Shown here piece by piece: positions 47,216 to 55,989 of a stretch of 64,000 nucleotides of DNA. The notes beneath the pieces are model-generated. The model was not told the origin of the DNA. It worked only from the letters and a program-made list of their open reading frames with translations, and did no database searches. Each line of letters opens with the position of its first letter. Position 1 is the first letter of the stretch. The stretch lies in assembly GCF_017356015.1 (NCBI RefSeq), contig NZ_JAFIQV010000026.1, positions 44,282 through 108,281 on the forward strand, written 5' to 3'. This DNA is from Azospirillum sp. SYSU D00513 (GTDB taxonomy: Bacteria; Pseudomonadota; Alphaproteobacteria; Azospirillales; Azospirillaceae). The translations under genes were made by a program, and so were the position numbers.

Positions 47216-48649
47216 TTAGGCGGCGCTGCGGCGCGGGCCGCCGCCCTGCTGGGGACGGCGGTTGGGCTGGCCCGCCGGCTTGGGCTTGTTGCCCTGCCCC
47301 TGCGAGGCGGCACCCTGCCCCTTCGGCCCATCCTGGCGGGGCTGGCCCGCCGGCTTGGGCGCGCCCTGCTTGGGAGCTCCCTGGCGCTGGCCGCCCGGCT
47401 GTCCGTTCCCCTGGGGGCGGCCCTGCCGCTGCCCCTGGGGCTTCTGGCCCTGCGGCTTGGAGGCACCCCGGCCCTGCTTCTGCGGCGGGCTCGCGTAGAG
47501 ATGCGCGATGTCCGCGGCGTGCATCGCGTGGTCGTGGTCGGCGGGGACCGGCTGGCGGATGGTCTTCTCGATGTCGCGGAGGTAGGGCACCTCCTCCACG
47601 TCGCAGAAGGACACCGCGACCCCTTCCGTGCCGGCGCGCGCCGTGCGGCCGATGCGGTGGACGTAGCTTTCCGGCTCGTTCGGCAGGTCGAAGTTGACGA
47701 CGTGGGTCACGCCGTCCACGTCGATGCCGCGCGCGGCGATGTCGGTCGCGACCAGCGCCCGCAGCTCGCCCTTGCGGAAGGAGTCCAGCGCGCGGATGCG
47801 GGCCGACTGCGACTTGTCGCCGTGGATCGCGTCCGCCGGCACGCCGGCCTTCTTCAGATGCTCGGCGACGCGGTCGGCGCCATGCTTGGTGCGGGCGAAG
47901 ACGATCGTCCGCTCCATCCCCCGGTCCTGCATCAGGTTCGCCAGCAGCTGGCGCTTGTCCGCCTTGTGGACGAACAGCACGCGCTGGGCGATGCGCTCGA
48001 CCGTGGTGGACTGGGGCGCCACCTCGACCCGCACGCTGTCGGTCAGGATGCTGCGCGCCAGCTCGCCCACCGTGTCCGGCATGGTGGCGGAGAAGAGCAG
48101 GGTCTGCCGCTGCTTGGGCAGCTGCGCCACGACCTTCCGGACGTCGCGGATGAAGCCCATGTCGAGCATCCGGTCCGCCTCGTCCAGGACGAAGATCTCC
48201 ACCTGGTCCAGCCGGACATGGTTCTGCGCCATCAGGTCGAGCAGGCGGCCCGGCGTGGCGATCAGCACCTCCACCCCCCGGGCCAGCGCCGCGACCTGCG
48301 GGCTCTGCCCGACGCCGCCGTGGATCACGGTGCGGCGGATGGGCAGGTGGCGTCCGTAGGTCGTGAAGCTGTCGCCGATCTGCAGGGCCAGCTCGCGCGT
48401 CGGGGTCAGGATCAGGGCACGCGGCGCCTTCGCCGCCACCCGCTTCTTCGCCTCGAACAGGCGTTGAAGGATGGGCAGCGTGAAGGCGGCGGTCTTTCCG
48501 GTCCCCGTCTGCGCCAGGCCGAGCACGTCATGCCCTTGCAGCAGAACCGGTATGGCGTCCGCCTGGATGGGCGTCGCCTGGGTGTATCCCTCGTCCGAGA
48601 CGGCCCGCAACAGGGGCTCGATCAGGCCGAGGTCGGTGAATTCGGTCAT
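47216..48649 (-). CDS. DEAD-box ATP-dependent RNA helicase (RhlE-like)
   Basis: 477 aa. Motifs: Q-motif GYTQATPIQ, motif I AQTGTGKT, Ia [27 protein letters not shown], and [12 protein letters not shown]. After about residue 390 a Gln/Gly/Lys/Pro-rich low-complexity tail ([13 protein letters not shown] and similar) extends to the end, expected to bind RNA. It has a role in ribosome assembly or RNA turnover at low temperature. The IF-1 gene is immediately upstream on the same strand. Confidence 0.93.
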   Translation of the reverse strand: MTEFTDLGLIEPLLRAVSDEGYTQATPIQADAIPVLLQGHDVLGLAQTGTGKTAAFTLPILQRLFEAKKRVAAKAPRALILTPTRELALQIGDSFTTYGRHLPIRRTVIHGGVGQSPQVAALARGVEVLIATPGRLLDLMAQNHVRLDQVEIFVLDEADRMLDMGFIRDVRKVVAQLPKQRQTLLFSATMPDTVGELARSILTDSVRVEVAPQSTTVERIAQRVLFVHKADKRQLLANLMQDRGMERTIVFARTKHGADRVAEHLKKAGVPADAIHGDKSQSARIRALDSFRKGELRALVATDIAARGIDVDGVTHVVNFDLPNEPESYVHRIGRTARAGTEGVAVSFCDVEEVPYLRDIEKTIRQPVPADHDHAMHAADIAHLYASPPQKQGRGASKPQGQKPQGQRQGRPQGNGQPGGQRQGAPKQGAPKPAGQPRQDGPKGQGAASQGQGNKPKPAGQPNRRPQQGGGPRRSAA

Positions 48650-48714
48650 TCGATTCTTTGTCCTGGTGTGTCGGCGCGCCGGTGGGCGCCGGGATCGGTC
48701 CGGAAGGGGACCGA

Positions 48715-49002
48715 TCAGCGCCGGCGCGGAGGCGGACGCCGCGCGCCGCCGGGCGCTCCGCCGGGAGCGCCGCCCGTGGGCTCGTCCTTGTGGCGGAAGT
48801 TGATGCGCGCCTTGGTCAGGTCGTAGGGCGTCATCTCCAGAGAGACGCGGTCCCCCGCCAGGACGCGGATGCGGTTCTTCTTCATGCGGCCGGACGCGTA
48901 GGCGATCACCTCGTGTCCGTTCTCGAGATTGACGCGGAACCGTGCGTCGGGGAGGACTTCGGCGACGATGCCCTCCATCTCGATCAGATCTTCCTTAGCC
49001 AT
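48715..49002 (-). CDS. infA: Translation initiation factor IF-1 with basic C-terminal extension
   Basis: 95 aa. Residues 1-71 are a complete OB-fold IF-1: [58 protein letters not shown] and [10 protein letters not shown]. The last ~23 residues ([10 protein letters not shown] then RRPPPRRR) are an Arg-rich tail not present in the 72-aa standard protein. It is next to a DEAD-box helicase gene, which suggests a cold-adaptation or second infA copy; the canonical copy may be elsewhere. Confidence 0.92.
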   Translation of the reverse strand: MAKEDLIEMEGIVAEVLPDARFRVNLENGHEVIAYASGRMKKNRIRVLAGDRVSLEMTPYDLTKARINFRHKDEPTGGAPGGAPGGARRPPPRRR

Positions 49003-49068
49003 CAGGCACCCTTTCCGGAAAACAAAGGGGGGCGGCCAAGCGCCGCCCCACCCGGTTCAAAACGATCT

Positions 49069-49329
49069 TCAGACCATGCGCGAAAGCTGAGGGCACGGGA
49101 ACGGGACGCCCATGCGCACGGGACCACCCGTCCCCACGCGGCCGCCCTTATCCGACCACTCCCAACCCGGCCGTGCGACGGCCGCGATGTGGACGCAGTG
49201 GTCCTCCGATCCGTCTTCCGGCTGGATGGTGAAGCCAAGGCTCCGGAACAGGAGGCCCCCGCCGTCGGCAGGGGCCGTCACGCGCATTTCCCCAACGGGC
49301 AAAGCCCCGGCCGCCTGGGCGGGGGGCAT
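49069..49329 (-). CDS. Possible hypothetical protein (86 aa)
   Basis: Begins MPPAQAAGALPVGEMRV and continues GGGLLFRSLGFTIQPEDGSEDHCVHIAAVARPGWEW. There is some amphipathic pattern but no family and a weak ribosome site. It fills most of the gap between infA and fur, which otherwise holds only the fur promoter. Confidence 0.35.
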   Translation of the reverse strand: MPPAQAAGALPVGEMRVTAPADGGGLLFRSLGFTIQPEDGSEDHCVHIAAVARPGWEWSDKGGRVGTGGPVRMGVPFPCPQLSRMV

Positions 49330-49508
49330 CGGTTCACGCGAGGAAAACGGCAAGCACCTGCACCTGATCGGGGGTCCATGCAACCCGGAGCCAATTCGAC
49401 AGGACACACATAGGCCTCCGGACCCGTCTTGGCAAGGAAAGTTGTGCCGGCGGGGCAAAGTCCGCCACCGGGGCGGCCGCCCGCGGCCCCTGATTTCGGC
49501 ACTAGGAA

Positions 49509-49523
49509 TGCGAATGATTTTCA
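49509..49523 (+). promoter_or_regulatory. Fur-box-like site in the fur promoter
   Basis: TGCGAATGATTTTCA, a 7-1-7 inverted pattern matching 11 of the 14 arm positions of the classic Fur consensus TGATAATNATTATCA. It lies 42 bases before the fur ATG and suggests autoregulation. Confidence 0.6.
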
Positions 49524-49564
49524 GTATTATGGGGCCCTGTCCTGTCGAAGAGGTTCACACGCGC

Positions 49565-49990
49565 ATGATCTCGCGTCTTGAAGCGCTGTGCCTGGAGAAG
49601 GGCCTGAAGATGACCGGCCAGCGCCGCGTGATCTCGCAGGTCCTGTCCGAGGCCGACGACCATCCGGATGTCGAGGAGGTGCACCGCCGGGCGCTCCTGA
49701 TCGACCCGCGCATCTCCATCGCCACCGTCTACCGCACCATGCGCCTGCTGGAAGAGGCCCAGGTGATCGAGCGGCTGGACTTCGGCGACGGCCGCGCCCG
49801 CTACGAGGAGGCGGGCGCCGACCACCACCACCACCTGATCGACACCCGCACCGGCCGCGTCATCGAATTCTCCTGCTCCGAGCTGGAGGCGATCAAGGAA
49901 CGCATCGCGCGCGAGCTGGGCTACCGGATCGTCGCCCACCGGCTGGAAATCTACGGCGTGCCCTTGGACGAGGAAGAGGGAAAGAAATGA
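49565..49990 (+). CDS. fur: Ferric uptake regulator
   Basis: 141 aa. HTH region GLKMTGQRRVISQVLSEADDHPDVEEVHRRA and TVYRTMRLLEEAQVIERLDFGDGRARYEE, followed by the metal site HHHHLIDTRTGRVIEF and the dimerisation domain ELGYRIVAHRLEIYGVPL. The sequence matches the Rhodospirillales Fur/Mur type. The ATG at 49565 is chosen by family length; longer upstream frames are possible. Its TGA overlaps the next ATG (ATGA). Confidence 0.92.
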   Translation: MISRLEALCLEKGLKMTGQRRVISQVLSEADDHPDVEEVHRRALLIDPRISIATVYRTMRLLEEAQVIERLDFGDGRARYEEAGADHHHHLIDTRTGRVIEFSCSELEAIKERIARELGYRIVAHRLEIYGVPLDEEEGKK

Positions 49991-50220
49991 CCGAGGAACT
50001 GCGGAGCCTTCCCGACGCCACGCCAGAACCGGCCGCCGAGCTGATCGGCTGCCGCGACGCGGTGAAGCGCTGCTACGCGGGGCTGTGCGGCTGCGGCCAG
50101 CCCGAGCGCTACGCACTGGAAGCCGCCGTCACAGTCTACCGCTATCACAACCCCGAATCCTGCCCGATGATGGCCGAGACCATCGTCAGCCACTGGGTGG
50201 CGAGCCCCGTCCGGCACTGA
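49987..50220 (+). CDS. Small Cys-containing protein coupled to fur
   Basis: 77 aa starting at ATGA overlapping the fur stop. Contains five Cys (LIGCRDAVKRCYAGLCGCGQ and ESCPMM) and a helical body ERYALEAAVTVYRYHNPES. The CxGLCGCG cluster might bind iron or an Fe-S cluster. No named family recalled. Translational coupling implies co-regulation with Fur and a role in iron or metal handling (inference). Confidence 0.7.
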   Translation: MTEELRSLPDATPEPAAELIGCRDAVKRCYAGLCGCGQPERYALEAAVTVYRYHNPESCPMMAETIVSHWVASPVRH

Positions 50221-50262
50221 ACCGGCACTTCGGGCACTCCCGGCACTGACGCCGGCGCCGTC

Positions 50263-50288
50263 CGGCGCGCCCTGCGGGGCGCGCCGGA
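50263..50288. terminator. Hairpin after the fur operon
   Basis: CCGGCGCGCC/GGCGCGCCGG perfect 10-bp stem in the 347-base gap before the small gene at 50568. No T-run. The rest of the gap holds only a low-GC patch (50455-50515) that probably contains the next promoter. Confidence 0.55.
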
Positions 50289-50567
50289 GCGGCCGCCTTC
50301 CCCGCCCCGCCTTGTTCGGTGACGGGGGGTGGCCGCAGCACCTCTCCCCTTTCCCTCCTCCCCCTGGCCCGCCCTTCCGTGTCCCGGAGCCATCGCGCCG
50401 CCGCGTGGCTACGTCGCTTTGCCGCGCCTTGCCTTTCAAGGATTCCCTTGTCAGAAGCGCGAGTGCATTTTGATTTGCTTACCATGCAGACGAGCTATCT
50501 TTAAGACAAGAGACGGCAACCCGGCAGCATCCCGGCGGCTCGGACAACCGCAACCAGGAGGTTCCCC

Positions 50568-50807
50568 ATGACAAACCAGCTGCACCCCGCCACCCGCGAA
50601 TCGGCCTACGGCAACGCCCGCGCCCTGTGCAACGACCTGGATGCGGAAAACATCTACCCGGCCTTCGACGTCGCCATGGACATGGCCTGCCGCCTGAACG
50701 AACTGGTCCTGCGCGCCCCCTCCCGCCCCAGCCTCGACCGCGACGTCCCCGCCCGCCGCGAGGAATCCCCCGTGGAAGCCCGCGCCGCCCGCCGCACCGC
50801 CCAGTGA
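50568..50807 (+). CDS. Small hypothetical protein (79 aa)
   Basis: CAGGAGG precedes the ATG by five bases. The body TRESAYGNARALCNDLDAENIYPAFDVAMDMACRLNELV is helical, and the C-terminal third is Arg/Ala-rich. No family recognised and no signal peptide. It stands alone beside the CRISPR array. Confidence 0.6.
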   Translation: MTNQLHPATRESAYGNARALCNDLDAENIYPAFDVAMDMACRLNELVLRAPSRPSLDRDVPARREESPVEARAARRTAQ

Positions 50808-50949
50808 TCTGCCCGGGGTGATCTGCCCGGGGCGCACGGCCCCGGCCGCAAGGCCCGCCGCCACCGGCACGCCGACGCGCCCACCTGGCAGCGTTGGCGT
50901 GGCTGGAGCGATGATGGAGCCCCACGAGGAGGGACGTTCGCCGGCCCCG

Positions 50950-52519
50950 GTTGCAGTCCACGCTCCTGTGTGGCGAGCGACGGTAGCCAGCCACTTCACC
51001 GGCTGCCGCCCCTCGGCGTTTCAATCCACGCCCCCGTATGGGGAGCGACGCGCGACGTGCAGTCCCGCCTCAACGGGCATCTGCGGTTTCAATCCACGCC
51101 CCCGTATGGGGAGCGACACGCTGCGGCTTCACAGCCCGGACCCCTGAAACGAGGTTTCAATCCACGCCCCCGTATGGGGAGCGACACCGGCCCAGCTCCT
51201 GCTTGGTCTGCCGCTTGACGTTTCAATCCACGCCCCCGTATGGGGAGCGACGCGACACTTTCGCACGCCTCGCCCTATGTGGCCGTTTCAATCCACGCCC
51301 CCGTATGGGGAGCGACGCGCCACGCACCATCCAGGCCCCCACGGCAGGACCTGTTTCAATCCACGCCCCCGTATGGGGAGCGACCCTCCCAGACCTCCAC
51401 GCGGTAATAGCTGCTCTGTCGGTTTCAATCCACGCCCCCGTATGGGGAGCGACCCACGCCGAACTGGCCGAGCGCCATCATGGTCCCGTTTCAATCCACG
51501 CCCCCGTATGGGGAGCGACGATCAGGCGGGGCTGGGCAGCGTGGTGAAGCCGCCGTTTCAATCCACGCCCCCGTATGGGGAGCGACGAGCGGACGCTTGC
51601 CGAGGACTTCGGCCTGCATCGGTTTCAATCCACGCCCCCGTATGGGGAGCGACTCGGAGGAGATCGGGCGCAAGTCGGCTTTCATGAGGTTTCAATCCAC
51701 GCCCCCGTATGGGGAGCGACTAGCAACGTGGGGCGGCGGCGGCCCCTATGACATGTTTCAATACACGCCCCCGTATGGGGAGCGACAATGGAAGGGCTGA
51801 TACAGGGGCTGAAACCGGAGGTTTCAATACACGCCCCCGTATGGGGAGCGACGTGCGCATGGGAATCCCGGCAGATTGAGGAGCATGTTTCAATACACGC
51901 CCCCGTATGGGGAGCGACGGCGGCGGCGCCGTGCGCGTCTGGGAGAATCTGGCGTTTCAATACACGCCCCCGTATGGGGAGCGACGAGCTAATTGAAGCG
52001 TTGATGAATGGGCGCAAGGGAGTTTCAATCCACGCCCCCGTATGGGGAGCGACAGGTCGCCCGCCGTGACGATGGCCAGCAACGCGCCGTTTCAATCCAC
52101 GCCCCCGTATGGGGAGCGACGCCCTGGTCCGTGAAGGCTTGGGCCATCGGGCAGTTTCAATCCACGCCCCCGTATGGGGAGCGACATGCGGCAGGAGCGG
52201 CGGCATCTTGCCGGTCTGGTAGTTTCAATCCACGCCCCCGTATGGGGAGCGACTGGATGATGTTGTTGTCGCTGGAGCCCATAAACTTGGTTTCAATCCA
52301 CGCCCCCGTATGGGGAGCGACGGCGGCGCGCGGCGTCAGGTCGTCTTGATGGCGGGTTTCAATCCACGCCCCCGTATGGGGAGCGACTCCGCGATCCCCG
52401 ACGAGGTGCTGGACAAAGGCGTTTCAATCCACGCCCCCGTATGGGGAGCGACTGACCGACTACATCGTCCGGCGCCTCGTGGAAAAGGTTTCAATCCACG
52501 CCCCCGTATGGGGAGCGAC
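50950..52519 (-). CRISPR. CRISPR array, type I-C-like repeats, 23 spacers
   Basis: Twenty-four 32-base repeats: 19 identical copies, four with one substitution (51755-51985) and one degenerate copy at the left end (50950-50981). On the plus strand the repeat starts GTTTCAATCCACG and ends GGGGAGCGAC, so on the minus strand it ends ATTGAAAC, the type I-C 3' handle. The array is therefore read leftward, with the leader on the right and the oldest, decayed repeat on the left. The 23 spacers are 33-37 bases. No cas genes lie within the window on either side. Confidence 0.97.
51755..51985 (-). repeat. Block of four variant CRISPR repeats
   Basis: Repeats at 51755, 51821, 51887 and 51954 read AATACACG instead of AATCCACG (one base). 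In the crRNA this changes a base within the 5' handle, from TGGATTGAAAC to TGTATTGAAAC. Repeats on both sides are standard. Confidence 0.95.
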
Positions 52520-52735
52520 GGCCCCAGTGTAAGTCATTGGCGCGGTTCATGAAACCATCCCATTTGCGCGAACCTTCGAGCATCGGCCGCTCGTGGCCCC
52601 CCTCCAGGCGCGGCCCACCGCCGGAGCGCTTGCGGCGCCTGGGTTTTCGGCCCGCGCGAACCTCCCGGGAATTTCGTGTGCGCTTGGGGTTCGCGCGGAC
52701 GCGGCGCGGACGCGCGGGGCCGGTGCCATGCGCGG
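52520..52735 (-). promoter_or_regulatory. Probable CRISPR leader
   Basis: The 216 bases to the right of the last intact repeat precede a GNAT gene and hold no supported ORF. A 9-bp inverted repeat GCGCGAACC/GGTTCGCGC spans 52654-52696, and another GCGCGAACC lies near 52566, which fits the gene-free leader position of a minus-strand array. Confidence 0.6.
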
Positions 52736-53269
52736 TCAGCGCGGGTCCGGCGGGCTGTCCGGCCACCCGCCGACGGGGCGGTAGAGGCGGAGCGATTCGG
52801 GCTCGAAGCCTTGCCCTTCGTAGAAGGCGCGGGCGCGGCCATTGTTGGCGAAGACGTCCAGGCTGAGGAAGCGCCAGCCCGACGCCGCCGCGACCTCCTC
52901 GGCCGCCGCCATCAGGGCGCGGGCCGTCCCTCGCCCCTCCGCCGCTTCCGACACGGCGAGGAGGGAGACATAGCCAGCGGGATCGCCGGAGATCGGATCC
53001 GGCGCCGGCTCGACATGCAGGAAGCCCAGCCGCTCGCCCGTCTCCCCAACCGCGACGAGGGTGGAGGCCCCCTCCGCCGTCCGGCCTTCGGCCAGCGGGC
53101 CGAGCGCTGCGCGCATGAAGCGCTCCTGGAAGGCGTCCACCTCCGTCCGCTCACGGCCGCGCAGCCGCGCCATGCCGGCCAGCCGGGGCGCGAGCCCGAG
53201 GCAGAAGGGCACGTCCTCCGCCGTCGCGGGGCGGACGGTCAAGCCGTTCAACGGCGCTTCCCGGCTCAC
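52736..53269 (-). CDS. GNAT family N-acetyltransferase
   Basis: 177 aa. Acetyl-CoA-binding core GYVSLLAVSEAAEGRGTARALMAAAEEVAAASGW with the Q/R-x-x-G-x-G/A loop EGRGTA, then FLSLDVFANNGRARAFYEGQGFEPE. Substrate unknown. The GTG start overlaps the DUF1329 stop (GTGA), so it is coupled. Confidence 0.88.
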   Translation of the reverse strand: MSREAPLNGLTVRPATAEDVPFCLGLAPRLAGMARLRGRERTEVDAFQERFMRAALGPLAEGRTAEGASTLVAVGETGERLGFLHVEPAPDPISGDPAGYVSLLAVSEAAEGRGTARALMAAAEEVAAASGWRFLSLDVFANNGRARAFYEGQGFEPESLRLYRPVGGWPDSPPDPR

Positions 53270-54639
53270 TGCCGCCTTCCCTTGCGCAGCAGGGTTTCCG
53301 GGGCGAACTCCTCCGGTTTCATCGGCTTTCCGAAGACCGGCGGGCCATGCTGGTTGTCCAGCCCGCTGGCGACGTAGCGCCCGTCGGTCAGGTCGTAGGT
53401 GATCTCCATCGCCGGGAGGAAGGCCGGGACCTGCGAATGGGCGATGCCGTGCGCCTCGCCGTAGCGGGCGAGATTGCCCTCCGCGTCGTAATAGTCGGCC
53501 ATCAAGATCTGCCAGCTGTCCTCGTCCAGGTAATAGGTACGCTCCGGGAAGGCGTCGCGCAGGCCGGCCTTGACGGCCGCCTCGACCACCCAGACCCGGT
53601 GCAGCTCGTAGCGCAGGAATTCCGGGTTGGGGTGGTTCGGCCACAGGAAGTCCCGCGGGGTCAGGTTGGGGGCGTTCAGCCGGTAGGCGTTGTAGGGCAC
53701 GTACATCTCGCGCCGCTTGTCGAGCAGCGTGAAGTCCAGCCGGTCGAGCGGGCCGCTGAACATGTCCAGCATGTCGGCGGTGCGGATGCCGCCGGCCGCC
53801 GGGTCCGGCGTGTCGTGGGCGAACTCCGCCGCCCGCATGGGCTTGCCGCGCTCGCCCTGGCGGAACCAGGCGGCGCGCGGGACGCGCAGCGGGTCCAGCG
53901 TGCCCTGCAACAGCAGCGTCGTGCCGGCCTCGGCCTCCGGCTCCAGCTGGGTGCGGCGGTAATGGAAGGGCCGCCCCTCCTGCCCGGCGGAATAGCCCGA
54001 CAGCCGGTCTTCCCGGAAGACGGAAGTGGCGAGCTGCCGCTGCCCGTCGGAGATCACCGTGGTGCCCGTGCGGCTGAGCGTCTCCCCGCGCCAGCGCAGG
54101 ATGTGGTTCCACATGGCCTGCGCGCCGTTCGCCGGCACCGGGAAGGGAACGCCGGCCTTGGCCCCGTTCAGCACCAGCCCGTTGTCGGACAGGCCGGCGC
54201 GGGCCGCGTTCGCGATGGACTCGTCGTACAGGCGCTGGGGCGCCGCCGCGGTCCGGCGGCTCGGGAACAGGCGGATCTCGAAGCTGTCGGGATAGCGCCG
54301 CAGCAGCGCCTTCAGCCCGCCCGACAGGCGCGGCTCGTAACGCCGCAGTTCCCCGGCCTTGACCGTGAACCACAGCACGTCCTCGACGAAGGGGTTCGGG
54401 TGGTGCTTGCCCGGCTCGAACTCCCTCACCGGAGCCGACAGCCCACCCGTCCAGGGCGGCACCGACCGCGCCTGGTTGCCGGCGCGGATCGCGCCCATGG
54501 CCGTCAGCTCCTCCCCCAGCTTCGGCCCGGCGGGCGCAGGCTGACCGGCCTGGGACTGGGCGGTGGGAGCCTTGGTCTGCGCCTGCGCCGGATGGGACAG
54601 CAGCAGGGTGGCGATCAGGGTGGCGAAAAGACGTCTCAT
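53266..54639 (-). CDS. DUF1329 family exported protein
   Basis: 457 aa. Signal peptide at residues 1-22 (FATLIATLLLSHPAQAQ). The mature part has FVEDVLWFTVKAGELRRYEPRLSGGLKALL and the family segment GIRTADMLDMFSGPLDRLDFTLLDKRREMYVPYNAYRL. The C-terminal half is beta-rich. DUF1329 proteins are periplasmic or outer-membrane associated and often linked to resistance/nodulation or lipid pathways, but the function is unproved. Confidence 0.85.
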   Translation of the reverse strand: MRRLFATLIATLLLSHPAQAQTKAPTAQSQAGQPAPAGPKLGEELTAMGAIRAGNQARSVPPWTGGLSAPVREFEPGKHHPNPFVEDVLWFTVKAGELRRYEPRLSGGLKALLRRYPDSFEIRLFPSRRTAAAPQRLYDESIANAARAGLSDNGLVLNGAKAGVPFPVPANGAQAMWNHILRWRGETLSRTGTTVISDGQRQLATSVFREDRLSGYSAGQEGRPFHYRRTQLEPEAEAGTTLLLQGTLDPLRVPRAAWFRQGERGKPMRAAEFAHDTPDPAAGGIRTADMLDMFSGPLDRLDFTLLDKRREMYVPYNAYRLNAPNLTPRDFLWPNHPNPEFLRYELHRVWVVEAAVKAGLRDAFPERTYYLDEDSWQILMADYYDAEGNLARYGEAHGIAHSQVPAFLPAMEITYDLTDGRYVASGLDNQHGPPVFGKPMKPEEFAPETLLRKGRRQ

Positions 54640-54716
54640 GCCGGCCGGGAGCGATGGTTCTCCGGCGATGATAACGCAAATCCGGACGGGGAATAGCTCT
54701 CTCCCCACTCTCCCTC

Positions 54717-55823
54717 TTACTCGGCCGCCAGCCGCATTTCGGGGAACAGCCCCTCCAGCCCCTCGCGGGAGGCGGGGCAGACGCCGCGTTCGGTGATCAG
54801 GCCGGTGACCAGCCGCGCCGGCGTCACGTCGAAGGCGTAGTTGGCGGCGGGGCTGCCGGCCGGGGTGACGCGGACCGTCTCGATCCGCCCGTCCGCCGTG
54901 ATGCCGGTGAGGTCGGTGACCTCCGTCGCGTCGCGCTCCTCGATGGGGATCTCCCGCAGCCCGTCGGCCATGCCCCAGTCGATGGTCGGCGAGGGCAGCG
55001 CCACGTAGAAGGGCACGCCATTGTCGTGGGCGGCGAGCGCCTTCAGGTAGGTGCCGATCTTGTTGCAGACGTCGCCCGTCGCCGTGGTGCGGTCGGTGCC
55101 GACGATGCAGAGGTCCACCATGCCATGCTGCATCAGGTGGCCGCCGACATTGTCCACGATCACCGTGTGCGGCACGCCGTGATGGTTCAGCTCCCAGGCG
55201 GTGAGGCTGGCGCCCTGGTTGCGCGGGCGCGTCTCGTCCACCCAGACATGGATCTTGATGCCCCGTTCGAAGGCGACGTAGATGGGCGCCAGCGCCGTGC
55301 CCCAGTCCACGGTGGCAAGCCAGCCGGCGTTGCAGTGGGTCAGGATGTTGACGGGCTCGCCCGGCGCCTTGCGGGCCGCGGCCGCCTCGATCAGGGCGGC
55401 ACCCTGCTCGCCGATGGCGCGGTTGATGGCGACGTCCTCGTCGGCGACCGCCGCGGCCTCGCGGAAGGCGGCCTCGGCGCGCTCGGACGCCGGAAGGGCC
55501 GCCAGATGGCGGCGCATGCGCTCCAGCGCCCAGCGCAGGTTGACGGCGGTGGGGCGCGTCGCGGTCAGCGCCTTGCAGGCCTCCTCCAGCCGGGCATCGC
55601 TTGCGTCCTCGGCCAGCGCCAGGGCGAGGCCATAGGCGGCGGTGGCGCCGATCAGCGGGGCGCCGCGCACCAGCATGGCGCGGATGGCGTGCGCCGCCTC
55701 CTCCAGGCTGGTCAGCCGGGCGATGGCGAAATCGTGCGGCAGCCTGGTCTGGTCGATGATCTCGACGGCCCGGCCATCCTGCGTAGGCCAAATCGTCCGA
55801 TAGGCTGAGCCGTCGATACGCAT
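54717..55823 (-). CDS. mtnA: S-methyl-5-thioribose-1-phosphate isomerase
   Basis: Methionine salvage: converts MTR-1-P to MTRu-1-P. 368 aa. [17 protein letters not shown] is the N-terminal signature, [13 protein letters not shown] holds the catalytic Cys, and [22 protein letters not shown] the catalytic Asp. The start [12 protein letters not shown] at 55823 is the family start; the Arg/Gly-rich upstream frame is not. No other mtn gene is nearby. Confidence 0.95.
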   Translation of the reverse strand: MRIDGSAYRTIWPTQDGRAVEIIDQTRLPHDFAIARLTSLEEAAHAIRAMLVRGAPLIGATAAYGLALALAEDASDARLEEACKALTATRPTAVNLRWALERMRRHLAALPASERAEAAFREAAAVADEDVAINRAIGEQGAALIEAAAARKAPGEPVNILTHCNAGWLATVDWGTALAPIYVAFERGIKIHVWVDETRPRNQGASLTAWELNHHGVPHTVIVDNVGGHLMQHGMVDLCIVGTDRTTATGDVCNKIGTYLKALAAHDNGVPFYVALPSPTIDWGMADGLREIPIEERDATEVTDLTGITADGRIETVRVTPAGSPAANYAFDVTPARLVTGLITERGVCPASREGLEGLFPEMRLAAE

Positions 55824-55989
55824 GCGCCCTGTCCCCCTTCGCGCCGCCGTGCCATGGTTAGGCCGACTATGGGGACTGGCCGGCGCGGGTTCAATGACGT
55901 TGAACCGGCCCGGCGGAACGCCCCTCCGGCCGCCGCGCCGGCGCGCTGTCCGATCCTTCCGCCCACCACGCCCCTCACCTGCCCGCCCC

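Noticed and set aside
49112..49564. Long in-frame extension upstream of fur
   Set aside because: No family similarity, a Fur-box lies within it, and Fur length fits the start at 49565.
50970..52552. Plus- and minus-strand reading frames through the CRISPR array encoding repeated STPPYGER or RPRMGSD peptides
   Set aside because: They are translations of the CRISPR repeats, not genes.
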